Origin: an uncultured Lachnobacterium sp.
GTDB lineage: Bacteria; Bacillota; Clostridia; Lachnospirales; Lachnospiraceae
Reading direction: 5' to 3'
NCBI GenBank assembly: GCA_900550545.1
Contig: URSS01000027.1
Span: forward strand, 1-37,925
Length of the DNA: 37,925 nt
Numbering within the stretch: the stretch's first letter is position 1; every line of letters starts with the position of its first letter. Made by a program: the position numbers and the translations under genes. A model generated the notes under the pieces. The model saw only the letters and a program-made list of their open reading frames with translations, was not told the DNA's origin and did no database searches. Positions 8,854 through 17,200 of the stretch are shown here, in pieces.

Positions 8854-9342
8854 ATGTTTACAGTTGGAATTGTGACACTCAGTGATAAGGGAGCCGCAGG
8901 CAATCGCGAAGATTTAAGCGGTACAAAAATAAAAGAAATGCTGCCGGATGATTTGTATCAGGTATTGTCTTACCGGATTTTGCCGGATGAACAGAAGGAG
9001 ATTGAACAGGAGCTGGTCCGACTTTCGGATGAGCTGCATTGTGATCTGGTTCTTACCACGGGAGGCACCGGATTTTCCACACGCGATGTAACGCCGGAAG
9101 CGACGATGCAGGTTGCAGAGAGAAATGCGCCGGGCATCGCAGAGGCAATCCGTGCATACAGCATGACGATTACCAGACGGGCGATGCTCAGCCGTGGTGT
9201 CAGTGTGATACGGGGAAAGACACTGATCATAAATCTGCCGGGAAGTCCAAAAGCGGTTGCGGAAAGTCTTGGCTATATTTTGGACACACTCACGCATGGA
9301 CTGAATATTCTTCTGGGACGAGAGGGGGAGTGCGCCAGATGA
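8854..9342 (+). CDS. mogA: Molybdopterin adenylyltransferase MogA/MoaB family
   Basis: 162 residues beginning MFTVGIVTLSDKGAAG. The start at 8854 is chosen over an upstream in-frame ATG because AGGAGAAATAAG precedes it and the family begins here. The MoCF-domain nucleotide-binding signature LVLTTGGTGFSTRDVTPEAT is clear. SRGVSVIRGKTLIINLPGSP follows and is typical of MogA/MoaB. The enzyme adenylates molybdopterin before metal insertion by MoeA. It ends in an ATGA overlap with selD. MogA and MoaB cannot be told apart from the sequence alone. Confidence 0.9.
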   Translation: MFTVGIVTLSDKGAAGNREDLSGTKIKEMLPDDLYQVLSYRILPDEQKEIEQELVRLSDELHCDLVLTTGGTGFSTRDVTPEATMQVAERNAPGIAEAIRAYSMTITRRAMLSRGVSVIRGKTLIINLPGSPKAVAESLGYILDTLTHGLNILLGREGECAR

Positions 9343-10367
9343 GTGACAAAATCGTATTTTGTAAAGGCGGAGGCTGTACGGCAAAGTTAGGTGCTGGTGT
9401 GCTCAGCCGGGTACTTGAAAAACTTCCGAAGGGACCAAGGGATGAAAATTTACTCGTAGGATATGACAGCCGGGATGATGCGGCAGTGTACCGCATATCG
9501 GACGATATAGCGATTGTGCAGACACTGGATTTTTTCCCGCCGATGGTAGAGGATCCCTATACGTTTGGACAGATTGCCGCTGCCAATGCTTTGAGCGATG
9601 TCTATGCGATGGGCGGAGAGGTAAAGACGGCGCTGAATATCGTGTGCTTTCCGGAGCAGATGGATCTGAATATCCTTGGTGCAATTATGCAGGGTGGCGC
9701 GGAAAAAGTCATTGAGGCGGGCGGAACACTCGCAGGCGGGCATTCTATCGCGGACAGTGATGTGAAATACGGCCTTTCGGTGACAGGTGTCGTTCATCCG
9801 CAGCATATGTACCAGAACAATACGGCACAGCCGGGGGATCAGTTGATCTTGACAAAGAAACTTGGCGTCGGAATTGTCTGTACGGCGAACCGTGTGCAGG
9901 AAGCTTCCAAAGAGGCGATGGATCAGGCAATCGCTTCCATGACAACATTGAACAAATATGCTTCTGCAATCAGCCGGAAATACGAAGTACATGCCTGTAC
10001 AGATGTGACAGGATTTAGTTTTCTCGGACATCTCCATGAAATGATGGATGGAAAACTTTCCTGCCGGATTGATGCAAATGCAATCCCGGTAATTCCACAG
10101 GCGCTTGATTATGCCGATGAGTTTTTACTTACAGCGGCGGGACAGCGAAACCGCAATCATACCCAGGCATATGTGGTATTTGAAAATGTGCCGTTTGCCA
10201 TGGAGGAGGTTTTGTTTGATCCGCAGACGTCCGGAGGTCTGCTTTTGGCAGTTGCACCGGCGCAGGCGAAGGAGATGCTTGCAGAATTGCAGGCGGCAGG
10301 AATGCCGGCAGAAATTGTAGGAGAAGTTCTGCTAAAGACGGAAAAAGAAATAACTGTGGTTATGTAG
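9339..10367 (+). CDS. selD: Selenide, water dikinase SelD (selenophosphate synthetase)
   Basis: A 342-residue protein. SelD makes selenophosphate from selenide and ATP. The catalytic loop is GGGCTAKLG, with Cys13 and Lys16 at the positions of Cys17 and Lys20 in E. coli. The variable residue is Cys, not selenocysteine, and there is no in-frame UGA. DDAAVY, TLDFFPPMVEDPYTFGQIAA and LAGGHSIADSDVKYG are AIR-synthase-type ATP and metal loops. The ATG at 9339 overlaps the mogA stop as ATGA and has a GAGGGGGAG site; a GTG at 9330 is less likely. No selA, selB, selC or mnmH is nearby, which fits an orphan SelD serving selenium-containing molybdenum cofactor. Confidence 0.95.
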   Translation: MSDKIVFCKGGGCTAKLGAGVLSRVLEKLPKGPRDENLLVGYDSRDDAAVYRISDDIAIVQTLDFFPPMVEDPYTFGQIAAANALSDVYAMGGEVKTALNIVCFPEQMDLNILGAIMQGGAEKVIEAGGTLAGGHSIADSDVKYGLSVTGVVHPQHMYQNNTAQPGDQLILTKKLGVGIVCTANRVQEASKEAMDQAIASMTTLNKYASAISRKYEVHACTDVTGFSFLGHLHEMMDGKLSCRIDANAIPVIPQALDYADEFLLTAAGQRNRNHTQAYVVFENVPFAMEEVLFDPQTSGGLLLAVAPAQAKEMLAELQAAGMPAEIVGEVLLKTEKEITVVM

Positions 10368-10419
10368 ATTTATAGATGAAAACAAATAAATGAATACAAA
10401 TAAAGGTGGAGGAAAGAAA

Positions 10420-11040
10420 ATGGTAAAAGTAAATGCGATGGGCGATGCATGTCCGATTCCGGTAGTGAAAACAAAGAACGCAATCAAACAGTTGCAGCAG
10501 CCGGGGGATGTGGAAGTACTGGTGGATAATGAGATTGCCGTACAGAATCTTACCAAGATGGCAAATCAGAAAGGATATGGTGTAACATCTGAAAAACTTG
10601 AGGAACAAAAATACCGGGTTGTTTTATCCGTAACAGAAGTCAACCCTTCGGATGCGGGAGAAAAGGAGCCGGCAGAGGAAATTTGCGCGACAGATGCCAG
10701 AGGCGATAAGGTTGTTGTTGCCATTTCTTCCAGCAAAATGGGCGAGGGCGATGATGAACTTGGTAGTATTCTGATGAAGGGTTTTGTTTATGCGCTGACC
10801 CAGCAGGAGAAGCTTCCTTCTACGATTCTATTCTATAACGGGGGCGCTTTTCTGACCTGTGAAGGGGCACCGACACTCGAAGATCTGAAGTCGCTGGAAG
10901 CACAGGGCGTGGAGATTCTGACCTGTGGAACCTGTCTGAATCATTACGGACTGACGGAAAAGCTTCAGGTAGGCGAAGTGACCAATATGTATGTGATCGC
11001 GGAGAAAATGACACAGGCGAAAGTGGTGGTAAAACCTTGA
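10420..11040 (+). CDS. yedF: Selenium metabolism sulfurtransferase-like protein YedF
   Basis: 206 residues with two domains. The N-terminal TusA/SirA-like domain (1-75) has the CPIP motif at Cys11. The C-terminal DsrE-like domain (about 95-206) has Cys147, Cys169 and Cys172 (CGTCLNHYG). In YedF proteins linked to SelD these cysteines are thought to carry selenium or sulfur as persulfide or perselenide. The start at 10420 has a GGAGGAAAG site; a start 30 bases upstream would add a lysine-rich tail and is less likely. It lies between selD and the cysteine desulfurase and overlaps the latter by 4 bp. Confidence 0.88.
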   Translation: MVKVNAMGDACPIPVVKTKNAIKQLQQPGDVEVLVDNEIAVQNLTKMANQKGYGVTSEKLEEQKYRVVLSVTEVNPSDAGEKEPAEEICATDARGDKVVVAISSSKMGEGDDELGSILMKGFVYALTQQEKLPSTILFYNGGAFLTCEGAPTLEDLKSLEAQGVEILTCGTCLNHYGLTEKLQVGEVTNMYVIAEKMTQAKVVVKP

Positions 11041-12173
11041 TTTATTTTGACAATGCGGCAACTTCGCTTCCCAAACCGCCGGAAGTCGAGCAGGCGGTCG
11101 TGCAGGCACTGCGCACATTTGGAAATGCGGGAAGAGGCGCCCATGCTCCTACGATGGATGCATCCCGCATGATTTATGATACCAGGGAAAAACTGGCAGC
11201 GCTTTTTCATGTTTCGGATGCATCCCGCATCAGTTTTATGAGCAATGCAACCGAGGCATTAAATACGGCAATTTTTGGTCTGTTAGAGCCGGGAGATCAT
11301 GTCATTACGACGGATTGTGAGCATAATTCCGTGCTTCGTCCTCTGTACCAGATGGAAAAAAACGGGGTATCTGTGAGCTTTCTTCCGGTCGATGCGAAAG
11401 GGCAGATCGTGTATGACCAGATGGAACAGGCATTGTGTGAGAACACCAAAGCGGTCATTGTCACGCATGCATCCAATGTGACGGGCAATGTGACGGATCT
11501 TTCGCGAGTCGCGGATTTTGTGCATGCACATGGTCTGTTTCTGATTGTAGATGCAGCACAGACGGCGGGCATTTTACCAATTGATGTGCAGCGGGACGGC
11601 ATTGATATCTTATGTTTTACCGGACATAAGGGACTGCTCGGACCACAGGGAACCGGTGGGATTTATGTGCGGGCAGGAATTGCGCTGCGCCCTTTGAAAG
11701 TAGGGGGCAGTGGGATACTTAGCTACGAACATGCACATCCGTCGGCAATGCCGGAGGCATTAGAAGCCGGAACGTTAAATGGACATGGGATTGCCGGATT
11801 ACATGCGGCACTGACTTATCTGGAACGTATGGGCATTGAGAACATTTACAAGCGTGAGATGGAACTTTCCAGGCGGTTTGTCGAAGGTGTTTTAAACATC
11901 AAAGGAGTTCATTTGTATGGTGATTTTACAACGGAGGAACGTGTGGCAACCGTGTCTTTGAATATCAGAGATTATGATTCGGCAGAGGTCAGTGACTGGC
12001 TTTGGGAGAATGAGCAGATTGCGGTGCGTTCCGGTGCACATTGTGCGCCAAGAATCCATGAGGCTCTTGGCACGACCGCACAGGGAGCGGTGCGTTTTGG
12101 CTTTTCACATTATAATACCGAACAGGAAATTGATACCGCAATTCAGGCAATCCGGACATTGGCAGAGGAGTAA
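11037..12173 (+). CDS. Cysteine desulfurase (selenium-cluster class V aminotransferase)
   Basis: 378 residues of the PLP-dependent NifS/SufS/CsdB family. IYFDNAATSLPKP is the canonical N-terminus. The PLP lysine is Lys198 in FTGHKGLLGPQG, Asp172/Gln175 and His96 are in place, and Cys336 in SGAHCAPR is the persulfide-forming cysteine. The short lobe around Cys336 looks SufS-like. It probably releases selenium or sulfur from (seleno)cysteine for SelD and YedF. The start is TTG, overlapping the yedF stop as TTGA. No later ATG preserves the family N-terminus, so translational coupling is likely. Confidence 0.92.
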   Translation: MIYFDNAATSLPKPPEVEQAVVQALRTFGNAGRGAHAPTMDASRMIYDTREKLAALFHVSDASRISFMSNATEALNTAIFGLLEPGDHVITTDCEHNSVLRPLYQMEKNGVSVSFLPVDAKGQIVYDQMEQALCENTKAVIVTHASNVTGNVTDLSRVADFVHAHGLFLIVDAAQTAGILPIDVQRDGIDILCFTGHKGLLGPQGTGGIYVRAGIALRPLKVGGSGILSYEHAHPSAMPEALEAGTLNGHGIAGLHAALTYLERMGIENIYKREMELSRRFVEGVLNIKGVHLYGDFTTEERVATVSLNIRDYDSAEVSDWLWENEQIAVRSGAHCAPRIHEALGTTAQGAVRFGFSHYNTEQEIDTAIQAIRTLAEE

Positions 12174-12176
12174 CAA

Positions 12177-12416
12177 ATGCGTCAGAAACACAGACAATTA
12201 ATCATAACCTTTTCCACGACAACACAGGCACTTCGTGTGGAAAAGTTTTGTCAGGAGAATGGAATCTGTGGAAGAATGATTCCAGTACCTGGAGAAATCA
12301 AGGCTGGATGCGGACTGGCATGGAAAACCGAACCACAGGAACAGGAGCATATTGCAGGCAAACTGCAACAGGCCGGAATAGAGTGGGAGACAATGACAGT
12401 AATGGAGTTATATTAA
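12177..12416 (+). CDS. DUF3343 putative selenium-carrier-like protein
   Basis: A 79-residue protein. The central motif RMIPVPGEIKAGCGLAWK, with one conserved Cys, is characteristic of DUF3343. It starts 3 bp after the desulfurase and ends 1 bp before yqeB. Members co-occur with orphan SelD and molybdenum hydroxylase maturation genes. The lone cysteine after a proline-rich turn suggests a small thiol or selenol carrier, which is inference. Confidence 0.85.
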   Translation: MRQKHRQLIITFSTTTQALRVEKFCQENGICGRMIPVPGEIKAGCGLAWKTEPQEQEHIAGKLQQAGIEWETMTVMELY

Positions 12417-12417
12417 G

Positions 12418-13227
12418 ATGAAAAAAGATGCATTAATTATTGTAAGAGGTGCCGGGGATCTGGCAACAGGAACGATTCACAGGCTTTGGGCGGCAGGCTT
12501 TCGTGTGCTTGCACTGGAAGCAGAACATCCCGCAGCAATCCGCCGGCAGGTGGCATTGTCTGAAGTCGTATATGAGGGCAGAGTCACCGTGGAAGGTATG
12601 ACAGGAGTTCTGGTGGAAAACAGCGAACAGATGCAGCAGGCGTGGGATGCCGGCGAGGTGCCCGTCCTGGTAGATCCACAGGGAAAAAGCATCCGTCAGT
12701 TGAAACCGCAGATCGTCGTAGATGCCATCATCGCAAAGAAAAACATCGGTACAAATCGTAAGATGGCGGAACTTACCGTTGCACTTGGACCGGGATTTAC
12801 AGCCGGTGAAGATGTGGACATTGTCATAGAAACCAAGCGTGGCCACAATCTTGGCCGCATCATAAGAAGTGGACAGGCAGTACCAAACACAGGAATTCCG
12901 GGAAATATCGGTGGTTACGCGAAGGAACGTGTCATACATGCAGATGCACAGGGAATCCTCAAAAATGTGCACAAGATTGGCGATATTGTTACGCAGGGCG
13001 AAGAAATTGCCTATATTCAGACATCTTCCGAACAAGTTCCTGTATATGCGGCCATCACAGGAATTATACGTGGACTGATCCGTGACGGTTATCCGGTGAC
13101 GCAGGGCTTTAAAATCGCGGATATTGATCCGCGGCAGGAAGAGTTGTGCAACTGCTTTACGATATCGGATAAGGCGCGGTGTATTGCAGGCAGTGTACTC
13201 GAAGTTGTTTGCAGTGCACTTTTATAG
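12418..13227 (+). CDS. yqeB: Selenium-dependent molybdenum hydroxylase maturation protein YqeB (EF2563 family)
   Basis: 269 residues. The N-terminus LIIVRGAGDLATGTIHRLW is a Rossmann-type nucleotide-binding start. ALGPGFTAGEDVDIVIETKRGH and RSGQAVPNTGIPGNIGGY are hallmarks of the family. The family is a phylogenetic marker for selenium-dependent molybdenum hydroxylases and is paired with YqeC and orphan SelD. Its proposed role is maturation of the selenium-containing molybdenum cofactor; the biochemistry is unproven. It is the last gene of the first operon, followed by a large palindrome. Confidence 0.9.
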   Translation: MKKDALIIVRGAGDLATGTIHRLWAAGFRVLALEAEHPAAIRRQVALSEVVYEGRVTVEGMTGVLVENSEQMQQAWDAGEVPVLVDPQGKSIRQLKPQIVVDAIIAKKNIGTNRKMAELTVALGPGFTAGEDVDIVIETKRGHNLGRIIRSGQAVPNTGIPGNIGGYAKERVIHADAQGILKNVHKIGDIVTQGEEIAYIQTSSEQVPVYAAITGIIRGLIRDGYPVTQGFKIADIDPRQEELCNCFTISDKARCIAGSVLEVVCSALL

Positions 13228-13290
13228 ATGAGAAATATTTTTTGGTGATTGTTGGGGGTGGAGAGTATCTCGCAAGTTTCATATGGGTGC

Positions 13291-13684
13291 TAGTTAGCCC
13301 AAATTGTAAATTTAAGGAAAATCATTTCTGACTCCTGCGATGATTCCTGTTCGTTCAAGTTCCAACGATTCCGGCTGTGTGTCCGTCCTGCAAAGATGAC
13401 GTCTGAGGTATTTTGTGTTCGTCTTAGAGGGGGTATGAACAATACCGTGCTCGCGGGTCGCATTTGCGCCCTCGTTCTACTATCAAGGAATGTAGTACTA
13501 CGAAGGGCGACACAATGGAGAGCGAGCATAATCAAATTTGTGAATGCCCCCTCTTAGACGAACTAGAAATGCCGAACGCATCTTTGCAGGACGGACACAC
13601 AGCCGGAATCGTCGGAACGCGAGCCGAACATGAAATAGGAGTCAGAAACAATTTTGCTAAATTTTAACAATTTCGTCTAAAACC
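13291..13684. repeat. ~395-bp imperfect palindrome (foldback / MITE-like element), copy A
   Basis: The left arm (about 13291-13466) is the reverse complement of the right arm (about 13510-13684) around a central hairpin at 13467-13509. The best block is a perfect 33-bp match, 13366-13398 against 13579-13611, and extends to 39 bp with one mismatch. A 12-bp block, TTTCTGACTCCT (13325-13336), pairs with 13637-13648. Weaker pairing reaches the outer ends. A diverged half-copy lies at 19846-20075. It could be a foldback mobile element or a giant structured intercistronic RNA, and it separates yqeB from the next operon. A 50-codon frame starting ATGGAGAGC at 13515 is not supported as coding. Confidence 0.85.
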
Positions 13685-13768
13685 GCACCCACACGAAACA
13701 TGTGAGATGCACCACAACACACAATGCACCGAAAAATAATTTCGAATCATCGAAAGGAGAAATGCCGT

Positions 13769-14794
13769 ATGAAACTTATGAGGACGGAAGATGCCGTCGG
13801 CCAGGTTCTCTGCCACGACATCACCCAGATCATCAAAGGAGTCACAAAAGATGCTGTATTCCGCAAAGGTCATGTCATCACAGAAGAAGACATTCCGGTA
13901 CTTTTAAGTGTTGGAAAAGACTCTATCTATATCTGGGAGAAAGATGACACGATGCTTCATGAAAACGAAGCAGCAGAAATCCTCTATGCGATGTGCAAAA
14001 ATAAACATATGCATCCATCCGATGTGAAAGAAGGCAAAATCGAAGTGATTGCCGACTGCGATGGATTGTTGAAAGTAGATAGTGATAAATTAAAGAAAGT
14101 AAATGCGTTTGGCCAGATGATGATTGCAAGCCGTCATGGAAATACCCCGGTAAAAAAGGGTGATAAACTTGCAGGAACACGCATTATTCCACTTGTCATT
14201 GAAAAAGAAAAAATGCACAAGGCGGCTGCAATATGTGCGGATGGTCCGATTCTCGAACTGAAGGAATTTCACAAGAAAAAAGTAGGAATCATCACGACCG
14301 GAAATGAAGTGTTTCACAAGCGAATTGAAGATACATTTACGCCGGTGATCAAAGAAAAGCTTGCCGAGTATGATACCGAAGTGATCTATCATGAAATCTT
14401 TGATGACAATCATGAGAAGATTACCAGAGGATGTCTTACTGCAATTGAAAAAGGGGCGGACCTTGTAATCTGCACCGGGGGCATGAGTGTGGACCCGGAT
14501 GATAAGACACCGCTTGCAATTAAAAATACAGGTGCAGAAATTGTATCCTACGGTGCACCTGTGCTGCCGGGGGCCATGTTTTTGCTGTCTTATTATAAGA
14601 AAGATATTCCAATCCTTGGATTGCCGGGATGTGTCATGTATGCAAAACGGACGATTTTTGATCTGGTATTGCCAAGAATCATGGCAAATGATAAAATCAC
14701 GGCGGAGGAACTGGCATCGCTTGGCGAAGGCGGACTTTGTCTGTCGTGTCCGGTGTGCACATTTCCGAACTGCGGCTTTGGAAAAAGCTGGTAA
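13769..14794 (+). CDS. MoeA-like molybdopterin-binding protein (MoCF domain)
   Basis: 341 residues. A short N-terminal region opens MKLMRTEDAVGQVLCHDIT. The MoCF domain at about residues 170-320 shows VGIITTGNEVF, DLVICTGGMSVDPDDKTP and ILGLPGCVMYAKRTIFDLVL. The C-terminus is a cysteine cluster, CLSCPVCTFPNCGFGK, possibly metal-binding. It is shorter than full MoeA (about 400 residues), so it is best called a molybdopterin-binding protein rather than moeA. A role in metal or cofactor handling for molybdenum enzymes is inferred. The start at 13769 has an AAAGGAGA site. It is the first gene of the second operon. Its leader emerges directly from the palindrome. Confidence 0.85.
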   Translation: MKLMRTEDAVGQVLCHDITQIIKGVTKDAVFRKGHVITEEDIPVLLSVGKDSIYIWEKDDTMLHENEAAEILYAMCKNKHMHPSDVKEGKIEVIADCDGLLKVDSDKLKKVNAFGQMMIASRHGNTPVKKGDKLAGTRIIPLVIEKEKMHKAAAICADGPILELKEFHKKKVGIITTGNEVFHKRIEDTFTPVIKEKLAEYDTEVIYHEIFDDNHEKITRGCLTAIEKGADLVICTGGMSVDPDDKTPLAIKNTGAEIVSYGAPVLPGAMFLLSYYKKDIPILGLPGCVMYAKRTIFDLVLPRIMANDKITAEELASLGEGGLCLSCPVCTFPNCGFGKSW

Positions 14795-14815
14795 TAAATG
14801 AAATGGAGTTGTTTC

Positions 14816-15778
14816 ATGAAGGATCAGGCGGGAAGAACCATTGATTATATGCGCATATCCCTGACGGACCGTTGCAATTTGCGGTGTCGTTACTGTATGC
14901 CGCATGATATCAAAAAAATAGAAATGTCACAGTTACTGAACTATGAAGAGATTGTGGTTATTGCAAAATGCGCAGTGGAACTTGGAATCGTGAATTTTAA
15001 GCTGACAGGTGGGGAACCCCTTGTCCGCAAAAATGTACCGGTTCTTGTGGAAATGTTAAAAGCCATTCCGGGTGTAAAAACTGTCACAATAACAACCAAT
15101 GGAACACTTCTTTCTTCTTATGCTCAAGAATTAAAAAAGGCAGGACTGGATGGAATCAATGTCAGCTTAGATACGCTTGATGCGGATGTTTTTGCAAAAC
15201 TGACTGGGCATACATTTCCGTTGTCATCTGTCCTGGAGGGAATCAAAGCTGTACAACAGGCAGAGATTCCGGTAAAACTCAATACTGTAAATCGCAGAGA
15301 TCTGGATTGGAAGACAATACTTTCCTATGCAAAGGACCAACATCTGGTTGTGCGTTTCATAGAGATGATGCCGATTGGATATGGAAAAGACTATATGGGT
15401 ACATCCAACGAAATTTTATTTGCGCAGATACAGGAACTGTATGGAACAGGGATTCCTGTGACAGAGCGAAAAGGAAACGGACCGGCAAAGTATTATCGTT
15501 TTGAAAACTATCCGGATGAGATTGGGTTTATCAGTGCGATACATCACAAATTCTGTGACACATGCAATCGTATCCGGCTTTCTTCCGAAGGATATCTCAA
15601 GCTTTGTCTGTGTTATGAGCAGGGGATGGATCTGCGGAAATTGTTAAGAGACGGATCATCCATGAAGGAAATAAAAGCGCAGATGCAGCAGGCGATTGCG
15701 CGTAAGCCATTGGAACACTGCTTTTCGGAAAAAGAAAAAATGACGGAAACGCAGGTAATGGCACAGATCGGAGGTTAA
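14816..15778 (+). CDS. moaA: GTP 3',8-cyclase MoaA
   Basis: A 320-residue radical SAM enzyme that converts GTP to 3',8-cyclo-7,8-dihydro-GTP, the first step of molybdopterin synthesis. The SAM [4Fe-4S] motif is CNLRCRYC (Cys20, Cys24, Cys27). LTGGEPLVRKN is the SAM-binding motif. The C-terminal cluster has CDTC followed by a third Cys 14 residues later, in the segment ending GYLKLC. The protein ends in Gly-Gly, the conserved functional C-terminus. The start is placed at 14816, after ATGGAG, where homology begins. moaC, which acts next, is in the upstream operon. Confidence 0.95.
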   Translation: MKDQAGRTIDYMRISLTDRCNLRCRYCMPHDIKKIEMSQLLNYEEIVVIAKCAVELGIVNFKLTGGEPLVRKNVPVLVEMLKAIPGVKTVTITTNGTLLSSYAQELKKAGLDGINVSLDTLDADVFAKLTGHTFPLSSVLEGIKAVQQAEIPVKLNTVNRRDLDWKTILSYAKDQHLVVRFIEMMPIGYGKDYMGTSNEILFAQIQELYGTGIPVTERKGNGPAKYYRFENYPDEIGFISAIHHKFCDTCNRIRLSSEGYLKLCLCYEQGMDLRKLLRDGSSMKEIKAQMQQAIARKPLEHCFSEKEKMTETQVMAQIGG

Positions 15779-15784
15779 GACACA

Positions 15785-16219
15785 ATGGGATATATCAGAG
15801 GAATCTGTATCAGCAAAGAGCGCGGAACCGCAAAACATGAGGTGGAATCCGCAAAATTCATACCGGACTGGGGAATCGAAGGGGACGCACATGCAGGACA
15901 CTGGCATCGTCAGGTGAGCCTTTTGTCACTGGAAAAAATCAATGAATTCCGGGCCAAGGGGGCAGATGTTGCATTCGGAGCATTTGGCGAAAATCTGATT
16001 GTGGAAGGTTTTGATCTGCGAAATCTTCCCATCGGAACACAGTTGCGCAGTGGAGATGTGTTGTTGGAAATTACACAGATTGGAAAAGAATGTCACAGTC
16101 ACTGTGAGATATACAAACAGATGGGAGAATGCATTATGCCACACGAAGGCGTATTTGCAATCGTCCTCGAAGGTGGTATCTTAAAAGCGGGACAAAGTAT
16201 CGTGTTAAAGGAGAAATAA
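15785..16219 (+). CDS. MOSC domain protein
   Basis: A 144-residue stand-alone MOSC domain. Visible motifs are GIEGDAHAGHWHRQVSLLS, FGENLIVEG and LPIGTQL. The conserved cysteine lies in GKECHSHCEI. MOSC domains bind sulfurated molybdenum cofactor through a cysteine and are proposed to carry or transfer sulfur or selenium to the metal. The GGAGG ribosome site overlaps the moaA stop. It lies immediately before xdhC with no intervening bases, so a shared role in cofactor maturation is likely. Confidence 0.9.
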   Translation: MGYIRGICISKERGTAKHEVESAKFIPDWGIEGDAHAGHWHRQVSLLSLEKINEFRAKGADVAFGAFGENLIVEGFDLRNLPIGTQLRSGDVLLEITQIGKECHSHCEIYKQMGECIMPHEGVFAIVLEGGILKAGQSIVLKEK

Positions 16220-17176
16220 ATGCAGGAATTATTTCGCATATTAAAAGAGCGTTACGAAGAAAATAAGGCCAGTATGCTTGTTACTGTCGTGGATGGCAGT
16301 GGTTCAATCCCGCGCAAGGCAGGTGCTTATATGATCGTTGGAGATGAGGGCAGAATCTACGGAACTATCGGTGGCGGAAATATGGAGTATCAAGCGATTT
16401 TAAAAGGTCAGAGTCTCGTTCAGGAGAAGCACAATCATTTGCAGGAATATATTCTTACGCCGAATAAAGTGGCGGATCTTGGTATGATCTGTGGCGGTAA
16501 TGCGAAAGTACTGTTTTATTATATCGGAACAGAGGAAGCAAGCGCGCAGTTTCTGGTGCAGGCATATGAGGTCGCAAAGGCACGTAAAGATTGCTGGCTG
16601 AGGCTTCCACTGGCAGAGGGACAGGCAAAAATTATAGATTATATTGAGAGTAAAAAGCATCATCTGATTATGGAGAAAAACGGTCAGAATTATTACGCGG
16701 AACATTTCTTTTATGATGGGAAGGTGTATATTTTCGGTGGAGGACATCTGGCACAGGAACTGGTTCCTGTATTGTCTCATCTGGATTTTACCTGTATTGT
16801 TGCAGATGACAGGGAAGAATTTACGAAGCCGGAACTGTTTCCACAGGCAAAAGAAGTGTTGCAGATCGATTTTCAGGCAATTGAGAAATCCATCACAGTG
16901 CACCCAGAAGATTATATTGTGATTGTCACAAGGGGGCATTTGTATGATACGGATGCGGAGCGTTTTGCCCTGCATACGGATGCCGGTTATATTGGTGTGG
17001 TTGGAAGCCGCAGAAAGGCGAAAATTGTCTATGATAAACTTGTGGCAGAAGGTTTTTCGCAAAAACAGTTAAGTCGTGTGATTACACCGATTGGATTGGA
17101 TATTGGATCAGAGACGCCGGCAGAGATTGCAGTCAGTATTGCGGCACAAATGATTCAATTTCGCGCAAATAAGTGA
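16220..17176 (+). CDS. xdhC: XdhC/CoxI family molybdenum hydroxylase maturation factor
   Basis: 318 residues with both family domains. The N-terminal XdhC_CoxI segment holds VVDGSGSIPRKAGAYMIV and GTIGGGNMEY. The C-terminal Rossmann domain (about 170-310) holds YIFGGGHLAQELVPVL, VGSRRKAK and ITPIGLDIGSETPAEIA. XdhC binds molybdenum cofactor and helps insert the sulfurated form into xanthine dehydrogenase-type enzymes; here the selenated form is plausible. The ATG follows directly on the MOSC stop codon. The target hydroxylase is not in this window. Confidence 0.92.
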   Translation: MQELFRILKERYEENKASMLVTVVDGSGSIPRKAGAYMIVGDEGRIYGTIGGGNMEYQAILKGQSLVQEKHNHLQEYILTPNKVADLGMICGGNAKVLFYYIGTEEASAQFLVQAYEVAKARKDCWLRLPLAEGQAKIIDYIESKKHHLIMEKNGQNYYAEHFFYDGKVYIFGGGHLAQELVPVLSHLDFTCIVADDREEFTKPELFPQAKEVLQIDFQAIEKSITVHPEDYIVIVTRGHLYDTDAERFALHTDAGYIGVVGSRRKAKIVYDKLVAEGFSQKQLSRVITPIGLDIGSETPAEIAVSIAAQMIQFRANK

Positions 17177-17200
17177 TAGCATAAATGGAGGATTTGTTTT

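Noticed and set aside
9339..10367. Selenocysteine codon in selD
   Set aside because: The catalytic position is an ordinary Cys codon and no in-frame TGA occurs before the stop.
13515..13667. 50-codon frame in the right arm of the palindrome, with a similar frame in copy B
   Set aside because: No ribosome site is evident, the two frames diverge at the C-terminus, and the similarity is explained by DNA homology of the repeats.
13684..13768. Molybdenum cofactor riboswitch before the MoeA-like gene
   Set aside because: The location is attractive, but no conserved Moco-RNA core could be recognised; the leader shows only a small TTTCG/CGAAA hairpin.
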